Origin: UBA1181 sp045601045
Lineage (GTDB): Bacteria > Bacteroidota > Bacteroidia > Bacteroidales > Paludibacteraceae
Length of the DNA stretch: 64,000 nt
Direction: 5' to 3'
NCBI GenBank assembly: GCA_045601045.1
Contig: JAZRZA010000007.1
Span: 1 to 64,000, forward strand
The position numbers and the translations under genes are program-made. This document shows, piece after piece, positions 28,701-35,143 of the stretch. Every line of letters starts with the position of its first letter. Position 1 is the first letter of the stretch. A model generated the notes under the pieces. The model saw only the letters and a program-made list of their open reading frames with translations, searched no databases and was not told where the DNA came from.

Positions 28701-29054
28701 CCCATGGAATCCAGCATCCGACCCATCAACAATCACATTGTTAAAACGGATATAGGCTCCTTTAAAAAAAAGCGTCCCCGCGCCCTCCGTGAAAATCAAT
28801 CTGTGTCCATTTCCATTCAGTATGAAATCAATGTTAATGGATTCACCGAACGAAACGTCAAGCACCATATCCGACTGAAATTCAAGCACATCATCTTTTC
28901 GCAAAGCGAATGATCCATTAAATTCGGAGAGATTGGCGAGCGTGGCCTCCTTAACGCCACCCCTATAAATATCCACCTGGGCAAACACAGAGGTTCCAAC
29001 AAGCAATATAGTCAGTAAGAGAAATATCTTCTTGAAAAAATTCGACAACTTCAT
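22704..29054 (-). CDS. Giant repetitive surface protein with T9SS type A sorting domain
   Basis: 2116 residues. Signal peptide; a right-handed beta-helix-like region (about 40-330); a SprB-like repeat (GGVAPYTFAWFLGDQ, about 355-420). A long series of MBG-like domains follows, of which five are near-identical 87-residue units (LEVKVTIAGHTKTT..YNGEEQDTTGYEW). Further MBG domains (KITYDGSPLTDDGY, KTYDGQPLTEPTV) and at least eight Listeria-Bacteroides (Flg_new/InlB B-type) repeats with GYDFTGW, GYLFKGWD and GYAFSGW cores come next. It ends in a type A CTD ending LYLVKVGKTYHKVVVK. Probably an adhesin or matrix-contact protein. Not in an operon with its neighbours. Confidence 0.88.
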   Translation of the reverse strand: MKLSNFFKKIFLLLTILLVGTSVFAQVDIYRGGVKEATLANLSEFNGSFALRKDDVLEFQSDMVLDVSFGESINIDFILNGNGHRLIFTEGAGTLFFKGAYIRFNNVIVDGSDAGFHGVVFGIENKAHLEMDDDVRVVGFENSVLIDLRESLVTGGVWENNNSSSPLVKLHSSTLNRVKFQNNSVRGEGEVSLFSLDNSSIVNSIVAENEVSTVAPAQGILIKHIGEDCSVINSTFAQNSVDGFLDSENCKIHNSILYQSGDFSSVTAFMDHCVTTDPKLNSDYSLRFSSPCIDAGSDALYNSRRLDFGELDSWGDSRFEGASIDVGACEFRKRCKGSPLKLDILSSEAKCFGVDDGVIRGSVSGGVAPYTFAWFLGDQALGQRETASIEIDGLADGNYTLLVTDALGCEQSKLVSIQELTQKITVKAVDSTKIYDGKSLEQKKYVVIGELEEGDVVADVEIEGVITDAGSAANVVKSFRILRGEEDVTCYYDTVMGCGTLTITPLEVKVTIAGHTKTTIYNSEEQDTTGYEWSANSTLYQAADFSYAGDSLAKGKEIGTYQMNLTKEQFTNKNQNYDVTFEVSDGWLKIDPLEVKVTIAGHTKTTVYNGEEQDTTGYEWSANSTLYQAADFSYAGDSIAAGKEIGTYQMNLTMEQFKNKNQNYDVTFEVTDGWLKIDPLEVKVTIAGHTKTTVYNGEEQDTTGYEWSANSALYQAADFSYEGDSLAKGKEIGTYQMNLTMEQFKNKNQNYDVTFEVTDGWLKIDPLEVKVTIAGHTKTTVYNGEEQDTTGYEWSANSTLYQAADFSYAGDSLAKGKEIGTYRMNLAKEQFTNNNNNYDVTFEVTDGWLKINPLEVKVTIAGHTKTTIYNGEEQDTTGYEWKASTELYKASDFSYAGDSTAKGTDVNTYAMGLKSEDFANKNNNYTVEFVITQDGSLTIQPLNVIVKISGNKKELPYNGYAQQVTGFSFEADTDLYKKSDFKYSQDSVASGVTVGSYPMNLKSEQFSNTNANFGEVTFVIESDGNLTITPISTPITITASSSKITYDGSPLTDDGYRYTPNVLVAGDVLTAVVEGSITNVGEKANVVTSYRVIHTDVETGDKLDVTDNYTFTTPVEGKLIVTKRTVLLRSESAEKTYDGQPLTEPTVNVVGDESKEGFVYGEGAIYTVTGSITEIGSAENEFTYKLRSNTKADNYDIQVEYGTLTVLAIEKALVITANSASKIYDGTPLTDAGFAYTSNVLAKGDSIIAVVSGEVTQTGSAKNQVKEIKVVRGTLDVTKNYTIGTSVDGLLTILPRTVVLTSATEEKVYDRMPLANATVTVGGDGFAPGEGATFVLENSITEPGSVVNHFTYTLKENTSSDNYLIKTVEGTLTVTKRPTAILFDYGYNVKSDTLSGYADEAYDAPSDPVRKGYDFLAWDTPLPLLLPLDTLSVEALWELLTYTVTLDTFSHFTYTVEDHKEIDLATYAPVREGYDFTGWVDETGTQVTHVNTSDTRSMALTATWQLATFHIDYLSDGELWKRVSEKYGESLVPSAAPVRIGYLFKGWDPVLPSTMPAKDLKVEAKWSIITFNLFLVDEGRDAGTITYTVEDGDFYLDALDERPGQLFNGWTLDGEPLDYEEQSDRYIFHPDQVASDVTVEASWTIVSNEFTLEYRVDNVKYKSFRIMVGNRTRQYVASVRTPQAKAGYQFDGWDIDVPEYMPRKDLVVNAVWKPINYRLVLKSAEGAVMYSTQYTIEDEVLLPQLEDVEEKLDFIGWSDGTKIHTTFDPKNFMSDVELVAVWERKSFQMIYYVGNDIYARDTFYVGDSIVKLPDPDDYIEGYAFSGWSETPLYMPARNVNVTSYYARGGYTLTYMSEGQVVKSVRYLYDAPISPSRGVSKYGYNFKYWAGVPQRMPAKDIEVEAVYDVATYYIALSNGSEVVDTLYYTIYDEDLLLPTLDERGKVFRGWNDGKQNITKIAKGSYANNLELVANWLYINYTLVFEVDGVQYSKKNNMRCGDVIALPREPSKAGAEFVRWEGMPVDGLMPDADLTLRAVFSSQVGDSMTEQTPSVKLYAKDRVLHLLNAEGTSVQVVDLNGVTLFKGIATASDYEIPLHYHGLYLVKVGKTYHKVVVK
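26240..27546 (-). repeat. Five tandem 261-bp repeats inside the giant surface-protein gene
   Basis: The same GTGACC anchor recurs at 26479, 26740, 27001, 27262 and 27523, exactly 261 bp (87 codons) apart. The units are near-identical at DNA level, while units toward 26240 and beyond diverge. The period is a multiple of three, so unit loss or gain keeps the frame. Confidence 0.95.
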
Positions 29055-29241
29055 AAACCAATGAATAGCAATACAACAAGAGAATTGCGGTCTGATAAAT
29101 CACTCAACTTAAATCCATTCAACCACAAGTCAAACACAATCCTTAGAAATATATTTTCAAAACGCAAAAATATTAATTTTTGACGAAACAGAGCACAAGA
29201 ACAAGGAAAAATATGTTACACAACACAAAAGCACAAAAAAA

Positions 29242-29267
29242 GAGGGCGTGCCCGAAAGCACGTCCTC
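29242..29267 (-). terminator. Terminator of the secreted GH5-CBM gene
   Basis: GAGGACGTGC and GCACGCCCTC pair over 6 nt and are followed on the minus strand by TTTTTTTG. Confidence 0.85.
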
Positions 29268-29291
29268 AATGATATAGAATTTATCGATAAA

Positions 29292-31415
29292 TTACTTAAC
29301 GATGATTCTAGCAACTGCTGCGTTGTCAGCTGAAACAACTTGTACGTTGTAGATACCAGCTGCAAGGCTTGGGTTTACAGTTGTAGTTCCCTCGATGCTA
29401 GTAGTGTAAACAACAGCACCAGACATGCTAGAAACAACAACTTGAGCCTTACCCTCAGCAACAACTGTAAACTCACCGTCCTCAACAACTGAAGGGTAAA
29501 CAACGATTGCAGACTCAGAAGAAGAAGCGTTAGAAACGCTAGTCTCTACAGGATAACCCTCGCCAGACCAAGGCTTAGCGTAAGTGAAACGAAGAGATGC
29601 CAACTCACCGGCGAAACCGTTAGCGAACATCAACTTAACCACGTGAGTACCTGCCTCCTTGAAGAGGATACCGTGGTTAGCCTTCTTGGTACCAGAGTTG
29701 TTAGATGCACATGGTGTCCAAACGTGGTCCGCAGCAGCAGCAACTTGATTGTCCTTAACAGCGAATGGAGCGAACTCGTCCTTTTCGATAGCCTTCTCTG
29801 CTGTTGCAGAAGAAGCGTCGATATCCACCATAAAGGTTTGGCTTGCGTGGTCAACCAATGACATAGCGAATGAAGCACGAGCTGTGTAAGTAAGTTTACC
29901 TGTCTTCTCATCCATGGTAGCCTCACCATAACCTACGTTACCATAAGGCATACACATCTCCAATGAGTAATAACCTGGATCCTTTACCTCGAAGGTGTAG
30001 TTCAACCACTCACCAGAAGATACCCAAGAAAGACCGGTAGCACCACCCCAATTACCATCAACCATTTGACTTGTCAAATCGACACACTCCCATTTACGAG
30101 TGTTACACCATGCACGACCAGCGTAACATTGGATAACCTTACCCTCCTTGTTACCAGCAGGGTCGTGATCCAATGCGTCAACCAACTTCAATGGGTCATA
30201 CTCCTTACCCTCCTCGTAGTTCTCGTCAGGGGTGTTGTTTGCATCGAAGTAAGTGATATCCATAGATCCACCTGGCTCCTCGTCTGCTGCCTTAGGGTTT
30301 TGGTCATAAGCGTCCAAGTTCAATTGCTCCTCTACAGACTTCTTAGACAAAGTGTAAGGAGTACCACCGAATGCAGCACCCTTGATGATCTCAGGGTTCA
30401 ACTCACCACCGAGCACACCTACGATGTACTTACCTGAACGTGACAAGTTGTCACCACCAGAACAACCGCTCTTGAAGGTAGAAGAACCCTCAGCCTTGTT
30501 ACCGTATGACCAGTTACACCAGCTGACGATTTGTCCTGATCCACCTTGACCGTTACACATTGCCAAGAATTGGTCAGCAACAGTCTCGTTGACGTCGTTC
30601 CATCTATCACCTTGGTACAACTCTGGTTGAGCGTGGGAAAGACCCCACTCAGAGACGAATACAGGCACCTTAGTGGTAGCAGGCAAGAACTCAGAGTTCA
30701 ACAATTGCTTGTGAGCGCCCTCGTTTGCATACAAGTGGAATGCGTACATCACATTCGCCTTGTCAGTTTGAACAAGGTGTCCACCTTGGATTGTTTGAGA
30801 ATTGATGTATTGGTCCCAGTTAGGAGTACCAACGATTACGATAGGCTTAGACTTATCGTATTGAGCGATAGTAGAGATCACAGACTCAGCATAAGACTTG
30901 ATATCACCAGCACCGCAACCGCTTGGCTCGTTACACAACTCATAGATGACGTGCTTGTAACCCTTGCTAGCAACCTCTTGAGCTACTTGGCCGAAGAATT
31001 GTTGAGCGTCACTAGTGTAGGTCTTAGGGTTACCGCTATTACCAGCAGCCTCCAAGATGTGCCAGTCAACGACGCAGTACATTCCGTTTGCCTCAGCAGC
31101 AGCCATCAAAGTCTTGATTTGGTCGATGGTGTACTCACCATAACCAGTCTTGAAATACTTAGCGAGACGAACGACATTAGCACCCATACCCTTCATTCTT
31201 TGGATATCAGTACCACTCTTAACACAGTTCTCATCGTAGTTACCGAAAGAGCTCCAACCTTTCAATTGGACAGCCTTACCAGTCTTACTACTTGACAATT
31301 GTACACCTTTCAAAGTGAGGTTACCCCACTCCTCGATGTAATTGTGGCTTGCATCAAACGCATTAGCGAGCATGGTAGATGCAGCCATAGCACAAAGTAA
31401 AAATACTTTCTTCAT
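29292..31415 (-). CDS. Secreted GH5 endoglucanase with CBM and T9SS type A sorting domain
   Basis: 707 residues from MKKVFLLCAMAASTMLANA (signal peptide). An ATG four codons upstream is less likely. The GH5 domain (about 30-370) has acid/base E163 in YELCNEP, nucleophile E256 in VFVSEWG, and VVDWHILEA. A beta-sandwich module of CBM6/35-like type follows (about 385-610, with WLNYTFEVKDPGYYSLEM and THVVKLMFANG). A type A CTD ends AGIYNVQVVSADNAAVARIIVK. It should hydrolyse cellulose or related beta-1,4-glucan at the cell surface. Codon use is strongly biased, suggesting high expression. Confidence 0.92.
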   Translation of the reverse strand: MKKVFLLCAMAASTMLANAFDASHNYIEEWGNLTLKGVQLSSSKTGKAVQLKGWSSFGNYDENCVKSGTDIQRMKGMGANVVRLAKYFKTGYGEYTIDQIKTLMAAAEANGMYCVVDWHILEAAGNSGNPKTYTSDAQQFFGQVAQEVASKGYKHVIYELCNEPSGCGAGDIKSYAESVISTIAQYDKSKPIVIVGTPNWDQYINSQTIQGGHLVQTDKANVMYAFHLYANEGAHKQLLNSEFLPATTKVPVFVSEWGLSHAQPELYQGDRWNDVNETVADQFLAMCNGQGGSGQIVSWCNWSYGNKAEGSSTFKSGCSGGDNLSRSGKYIVGVLGGELNPEIIKGAAFGGTPYTLSKKSVEEQLNLDAYDQNPKAADEEPGGSMDITYFDANNTPDENYEEGKEYDPLKLVDALDHDPAGNKEGKVIQCYAGRAWCNTRKWECVDLTSQMVDGNWGGATGLSWVSSGEWLNYTFEVKDPGYYSLEMCMPYGNVGYGEATMDEKTGKLTYTARASFAMSLVDHASQTFMVDIDASSATAEKAIEKDEFAPFAVKDNQVAAAADHVWTPCASNNSGTKKANHGILFKEAGTHVVKLMFANGFAGELASLRFTYAKPWSGEGYPVETSVSNASSSESAIVVYPSVVEDGEFTVVAEGKAQVVVSSMSGAVVYTTSIEGTTTVNPSLAAGIYNVQVVSADNAAVARIIVK

Positions 31416-31462
31416 TTGCTTATACAATTAATTAAACATAAAAATAATCTAAACTCAGACCG

Positions 31463-31470
31463 CAAATTTA
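31463..31470 (-). promoter_or_regulatory. Candidate -7 box for the GH5-CBM gene
   Basis: TAAATTTG on the minus strand, 47 bp before the start codon. No clear -33 element. Confidence 0.4.
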
Positions 31471-31656
31471 GTAAAAGAAATCGAATGCGAAAATTAAAAG
31501 TGTTAAAAATAGATATTTTGGGGGAAGATGGAACATGGAAGACAACATATATCACAAAATCACGTACTATGTTAAATTTTAGACGTTAATGTTCTAATCC
31601 TCATCCATAAAACAACAGATTCGTCCGGAATGAAGATATAACAAACAGGTTTATGG

Positions 31657-31699
31657 AAAAAAGAGAAGAGCCCTATCCATTCCGTCGGACGAGCTCTTC
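31657..31699 (-). terminator. Orphan terminator-like hairpin
   Basis: GAAGAGC and GCTCTTC pair over a 21-nt loop and are followed on the minus strand by TCTTTTTT. No recognised gene ends here, so it may be the end of an unrecognised small transcript or a second terminator after the transporter gene. Confidence 0.4.
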
Positions 31700-31944
31700 A
31701 TCAAGATTCAAAGACACATAATAAAGCAACATGAATCCAAACACATAAAAGCAGCATGAATCTTTACGACAAAGGAAATACCTGTAGAGAAATTCCACAA
31801 ACTGGATAGACGGATGGGGCAAAACAATCGACGAATGGACAATGAGGGACGACCAATTTTTTTTGCGCATAATCTCTGCAAGGCAATTTGTTGCGGAATA
31901 ACAAGTATCGGTGCGACACTATCTCCAATCAGCGTTGAAAAAAA

Positions 31945-31972
31945 ATGCCTACCCGTGATGACGGATAGGCAT
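31945..31972 (-). terminator. Terminator of GPH transporter 1
   Basis: ATGCCTATCCGT and ACGGGTAGGCAT pair over CATC and are followed by a T-run on the minus strand. The stem core resembles the terminator after the paralogous transporter (35095-35119). Confidence 0.85.
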
Positions 31973-31994
31973 TTCGTATAATATAACGGCAAGG

Positions 31995-33440
31995 TTATAC
32001 TTGCGACTCTTTTCTTCTCTCCTCCAAAATCTTAGCGTTGCGCTTCACATCCTCTTCAGAGATGTTGTAGAAGAACAAACAGATCAAAGAGAAAACCGCA
32101 CTGATGATTGGGAACAATGCGAACACCACCAAGATCATGTTGCGTATGCTATCACTCATGTTGATGTCATTTGCCACATATCCAGCGCTTGCCAATACCA
32201 CACCTGGAATCATAGCCGCCAGGGTGTTACCCAACTTCTGCGCCATGGTGGCAGAAGAGAATATCATACCTGTGGCGCGACGACCGGTCTCCACCTCTGA
32301 CTTATCCGCAATATCGCCGTACATACTCCACATCAGATAGTTAGATGGGCCGATGAAGAGCGTGAAGAGAATTTGCAACAAAATAATGGTTGCCAAAGAC
32401 TCTTTTCCAACCACAAGGAAGAGTGCCGAAACGATAGATGACAAGACAAAGCAACCGATCCAAGTCATCTTCTTTCCGAACTTATTCACAATAAATTTAG
32501 AGAGAATGGTCGCTACGATGGTTACAAAGGCACCAGAAGCGAACATGAAGGCAGAGAATGTCTCCCACGACATCTCAGCTCCGAAAAAGGTTCCGATTAG
32601 TTTGAACGAGAAACCGTCAGCTGACGCAGGATCAACATACATCGTGGCGAGATAATATTTGCAGTAATAATTAATCAACTGGTTGTGACAAGTGGTGAAG
32701 ACCAACATCATAATACCCGCCAAGGTCAACATCACCCAAGGTTTGTTACTCACCAAATCCTTTAAATCATCGATTAACTTATTGTTCTCTTGCTTCACAG
32801 GTTCCACTCGTTCTTTGGTGAAAGTGGCGGTACAAAACAATAAGATTGCGGCAATCACTGCATAGGCACAAACCACATAGAAGAACGCCGTCTTCCCTTG
32901 AAGATGCAAAGCATCTGAAACCAACTTTACCGCAGGCAAACAGAATGTACTGGCAAAGAACCATCCGACCTGAGCGAATATGTTACGAAAGGCGGATGCG
33001 GAATCGCGCTCATTGGGATCCGCACTGATGACGCCCAACAAGGCACCATACGGCACGTTCACGACTGAATACATCAAACGAAGCAACAAGAAGGAGAAGA
33101 ATGCATAAACCAACTTCAAAGTTTGGTTGAAGTCAGGTGTGTAGAAGGTGATGATCGCAACTGCGGCGAAAGGAACAAAACCATAGAAAATCCAAGGGCG
33201 GAAACGTCCCATCTTAAACTTATGCCTATCGGCGACCGCTCCAACTATCACGTCGAAAAAGAGATCAATCACTGTGACGATAGCCATCATAGCAGTCACC
33301 GTTCCAATCGGCAAGCCGAAATATTCGGTGTAGAAGAAGGTAGCCATACAGGCTACAAAGTACCAGATGAAATTACATCCCATGTCGCCCACGCCATAGG
33401 AGACCTTCTCTAAGAAGGAGAGTTTTTGATTGTTTTCCAT
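31995..33440 (-). CDS. GPH-family sugar:cation symporter (MelB-like), copy 1
   Basis: 481 residues, about 12 hydrophobic segments. It starts MENNQKLSFLEKVSYGVGDMGCNF, the opening of GPH (glycoside-pentoside-hexuronide) transporters, followed by the VIDLFFDVIVGAVADRHKFKMGRFRPWI box typical of the family (Asp residues that couple cation). The C-terminal cytoplasmic tail is acidic/basic. It is close to the second copy at 35144-36574 throughout. From context the likely substrate is cellobiose or short cellodextrins, but this is inference. Confidence 0.9.
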   Translation of the reverse strand: MENNQKLSFLEKVSYGVGDMGCNFIWYFVACMATFFYTEYFGLPIGTVTAMMAIVTVIDLFFDVIVGAVADRHKFKMGRFRPWIFYGFVPFAAVAIITFYTPDFNQTLKLVYAFFSFLLLRLMYSVVNVPYGALLGVISADPNERDSASAFRNIFAQVGWFFASTFCLPAVKLVSDALHLQGKTAFFYVVCAYAVIAAILLFCTATFTKERVEPVKQENNKLIDDLKDLVSNKPWVMLTLAGIMMLVFTTCHNQLINYYCKYYLATMYVDPASADGFSFKLIGTFFGAEMSWETFSAFMFASGAFVTIVATILSKFIVNKFGKKMTWIGCFVLSSIVSALFLVVGKESLATIILLQILFTLFIGPSNYLMWSMYGDIADKSEVETGRRATGMIFSSATMAQKLGNTLAAMIPGVVLASAGYVANDINMSDSIRNMILVVFALFPIISAVFSLICLFFYNISEEDVKRNAKILEERRKESQV

Positions 33441-33587
33441 AATGATTAGATATTAGAATTAAAACTTAAAGCAACATGTATCTTTCCCCCTTTACAGAAT
33501 CAAGAAACACTATTCAAAATAAATGTTAAAAAATGAGAAATACAAACAAAGCGACTGTTTTAATATCATTTTATAGACGAAACGGCG

Positions 33588-33763
33588 GAATTTATCGACG
33601 AATCGGAAACCGAACGCACTTTTACTTGCCTGAAAGGCAATATTTCAGTAACCGATTGCATCGACGAAGGAGATGCTGTCGGATAAACGGAACTCGGAGA
33701 AGATAGTCTGGAAGCAGAGGCGTGGCACCCACAAAAAAAGGCCTACCCGAAAGATCGGATAGG
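33588..33763. repeat. 175-bp direct repeat, copy R1
   Basis: Nearly identical to 34943-35117: one substitution near the left end, one near 33713 and a 1-2 nt change in the terminator loop. R1 and R2 are offset by 1355 bp and enclose the Abi gene. R1 lies between the Abi stop and the promoter side of transporter 1, and its Abi-proximal end is a hairpin terminator (33742-33763). Internal short repeats ATCGACGAA occur twice. No coding potential is evident. Confidence 0.95.
33742..33763 (-). terminator. Terminator within R1, downstream of the Abi gene
   Basis: CCTATCCGA and TCGGGTAGG form a 9-bp stem (one G-T pair) over TCTT and are followed by CC and a T-run on the minus strand. It starts 24 bp after the Abi stop codon. 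Confidence 0.75.
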
Positions 33764-33786
33764 ATAAGATAAGATAGTATAAGAGA

Positions 33787-34698
33787 CTATTTCCAAATAG
33801 GCTCCGTCTCCCAACCTTTAGGAAACCCCATAGCCGCAAGATCAATTTCGGGGAAGTCAACGAATAGTCGTCGGAGTTTTGCAAGCATATCGTTACTTGG
33901 GGATATAATATCTAGAAAATACTTGACGATGCAAAGGTTGAAGTATATTCGTAACTCATCAGTTGGCAGAGTAATCCATGGACGCATCATTCTGTTGGGA
34001 ATGGTTGCACGAATTGTATTCTGCTTATTCCATACTCTAGCATGATGACAGCACGCATTACGTGTAAGAGTTATTATCGTCATCCAGGATTCAAATGGAT
34101 CGATTTGCAAACCGAAAGACTGCGAGATGCGTTTCTTGATCTTCTTATTCTTAATGTTCCCATATATGTTAGTGACAACACCCAATGGAAGAATCTCCGC
34201 TAGAATCCATGCAGGTGGATAGGGATCAGAATAGGTCTCCCTGAAATGTACAATGAAATCCTCACGTGAACGACGCAGTTCCACGTCAACAAGAGACATT
34301 GTGCGATTGAACTTGCTCTGATCTACGAAATTGGAAGCATCGGTCATCCAAAAAGGATTGCCCGTCATTTCGCTTGAAATGTTTACTATGGCACACCTTA
34401 TCGCAACTTCTATTTTCTCAATCTCATTGAAAATAAGAAGGCGAAGCCTCTTATCAAACCGGTACAGCATCATCACACGCTCAAACGTTGCATTTGTTTT
34501 GTACCTGTGCAAATCTTTTGGAGTTCTCAATAGTGGGTACATGTACGCAGAAAGACGATAGTACCCAATGTGTATCAAATAATGTTCTGCCGATGTAGAA
34601 TCCACGACAGACAATCCCCGTGATTGAAGCAAAACCACCAAGTCATGCGGGTTCGTGTATTTTTTGCTGAATGGAGTCGTTGTTGTCATAGTTGTCAT
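33787..34698 (-). CDS. Abi_2-family (AbiD/AbiF-like) abortive-infection protein with HEPN RNase motif
   Basis: 303 residues from MTTMTTTTPFSKKYTNPHDLVVLL; the next ATG (34689) is also possible. An ATG ten codons upstream lies next to the U-run of a terminator and is unlikely. The family pattern is clear: YLIHIGYYRLSAYMYPLL, YRFDKRLRLLIFNEIEKIEVAIR, and the HEPN catalytic motif RNACCHH (Arg-x4-His). Known members block phage growth; HEPN proteins act as RNases. It interrupts a pair of sugar transporters, is enclosed by the R1/R2 direct repeats, and is preceded by a short terminator-ending RNA (34709-34762). A defence or toxin role is inferred. Confidence 0.88.
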   Translation of the reverse strand: MTTMTTTTPFSKKYTNPHDLVVLLQSRGLSVVDSTSAEHYLIHIGYYRLSAYMYPLLRTPKDLHRYKTNATFERVMMLYRFDKRLRLLIFNEIEKIEVAIRCAIVNISSEMTGNPFWMTDASNFVDQSKFNRTMSLVDVELRRSREDFIVHFRETYSDPYPPAWILAEILPLGVVTNIYGNIKNKKIKKRISQSFGLQIDPFESWMTIITLTRNACCHHARVWNKQNTIRATIPNRMMRPWITLPTDELRIYFNLCIVKYFLDIISPSNDMLAKLRRLFVDFPEIDLAAMGFPKGWETEPIWK

Positions 34699-34708
34699 AT
34701 ATGCAAAC

Positions 34709-34762
34709 AAAAAAAACGACCCGCACATTTGAGCATCGCAGAGAGGCTTGGCGGGTTCTAGT
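34709..34762 (-). ncRNA. Candidate short RNA/attenuator ahead of the Abi gene
   Basis: A promoter (-33 TTG 34797-34795, 20-nt spacer, TAATTTTG 34774-34767) should start a transcript near 34762. It runs into a hairpin, ACCCGC/GCGGGT (34719-34756) with a 26-nt loop, then G, C and eight U (34716-34709). This ends 10 nt before the Abi start codon. The order promoter, short RNA, terminator, HEPN-type gene mirrors type III toxin-antitoxin loci. It may equally be a simple attenuator. Confidence 0.5.
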
Positions 34763-34766
34763 GTCG

Positions 34767-34797
34767 CAAAATTAAAAAGATTTTATTATTCTAGCAA
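34767..34797 (-). promoter_or_regulatory. Promoter of the Abi leader RNA
   Basis: TTG and TAATTTTG separated by 20 nt match the Bacteroidetes -33/-7 pattern on the minus strand. Confidence 0.6.
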
Positions 34798-34942
34798 TTT
34801 TTCCCGAAGAAAATAAATTCAAAAAGGCTAAATTTCCGCAATCAAAATCCCCAAACTTTAAGTTCTCATGCAAACGTACAGTAGAAAATTCAATGTTCAA
34901 CTTTAGAAATCCTTAGGTAAAAACTTTTTAAGTTTCTCTGCT

Positions 34943-35117
34943 GAATTCATCGACGAATCGGAAACCGAACGCACTTTTACTTGCCTGAAAGGCAATATTT
35001 CAGTAACCGATTGCATCGACGAAGGAGATGCTGTCGGATAAACGGAACTCGGAGAAGATAGTCTGGAAACAGAGGCGTGGCACCCACAAAAAAAGGCCTA
35101 CCCGACGATCGGATAGG
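34943..35117. repeat. 175-bp direct repeat, copy R2
   Basis: Near-identical partner of R1 (33588-33763), in the same orientation. It lies immediately downstream of transporter 2 and contains that gene's terminator. Recombination between R1 and R2 would remove a 1355-bp segment that carries the Abi gene and its leader. The stretch 34775-34942 next to it is AT-rich, and I see no gene in it. Confidence 0.95.
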
Positions 35118-35119
35118 CC
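35095..35119 (-). terminator. Terminator of GPH transporter 2 (in R2)
   Basis: GGCCTATCCGA and TCGGGTAGGCC form an 11-bp stem over a 3-nt loop, followed by TTTTTTT on the minus strand, 25 bp after the stop codon. Confidence 0.88.
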
Positions 35120-35143
35120 TTCTGTAGAATATACTAAGTGAGA

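Larger units (their letters stand above)
31416..31994. other. 579-bp intergenic region
   Basis: Contains a TAAATTTG box (31463-31470, minus) for the GH5 gene, an orphan hairpin with T-run at 31665-31699 (minus) and the transporter terminator at 31945-31972. Short open frames occur, but none has a convincing start context, composition or recognisable product. Confidence 0.5.

Noticed and set aside
31708..31992. 94-codon and overlapping 65-codon minus-strand frames after transporter 1
   Set aside because: They run through the transporter terminator or lack a start context. No signal, domain or codon preference matching neighbours.
33645..33884. 79-codon minus-strand frame across R1
   Set aside because: It runs through the Abi 3' end in another frame and through a terminator hairpin; composition and start context are poor.
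33588..35117. R1/R2 considered as insertion-sequence ends
   Set aside because: They are direct, not inverted, repeats. No transposase lies inside, no short target duplication is visible, and R2 is the native 3' end of transporter 2.
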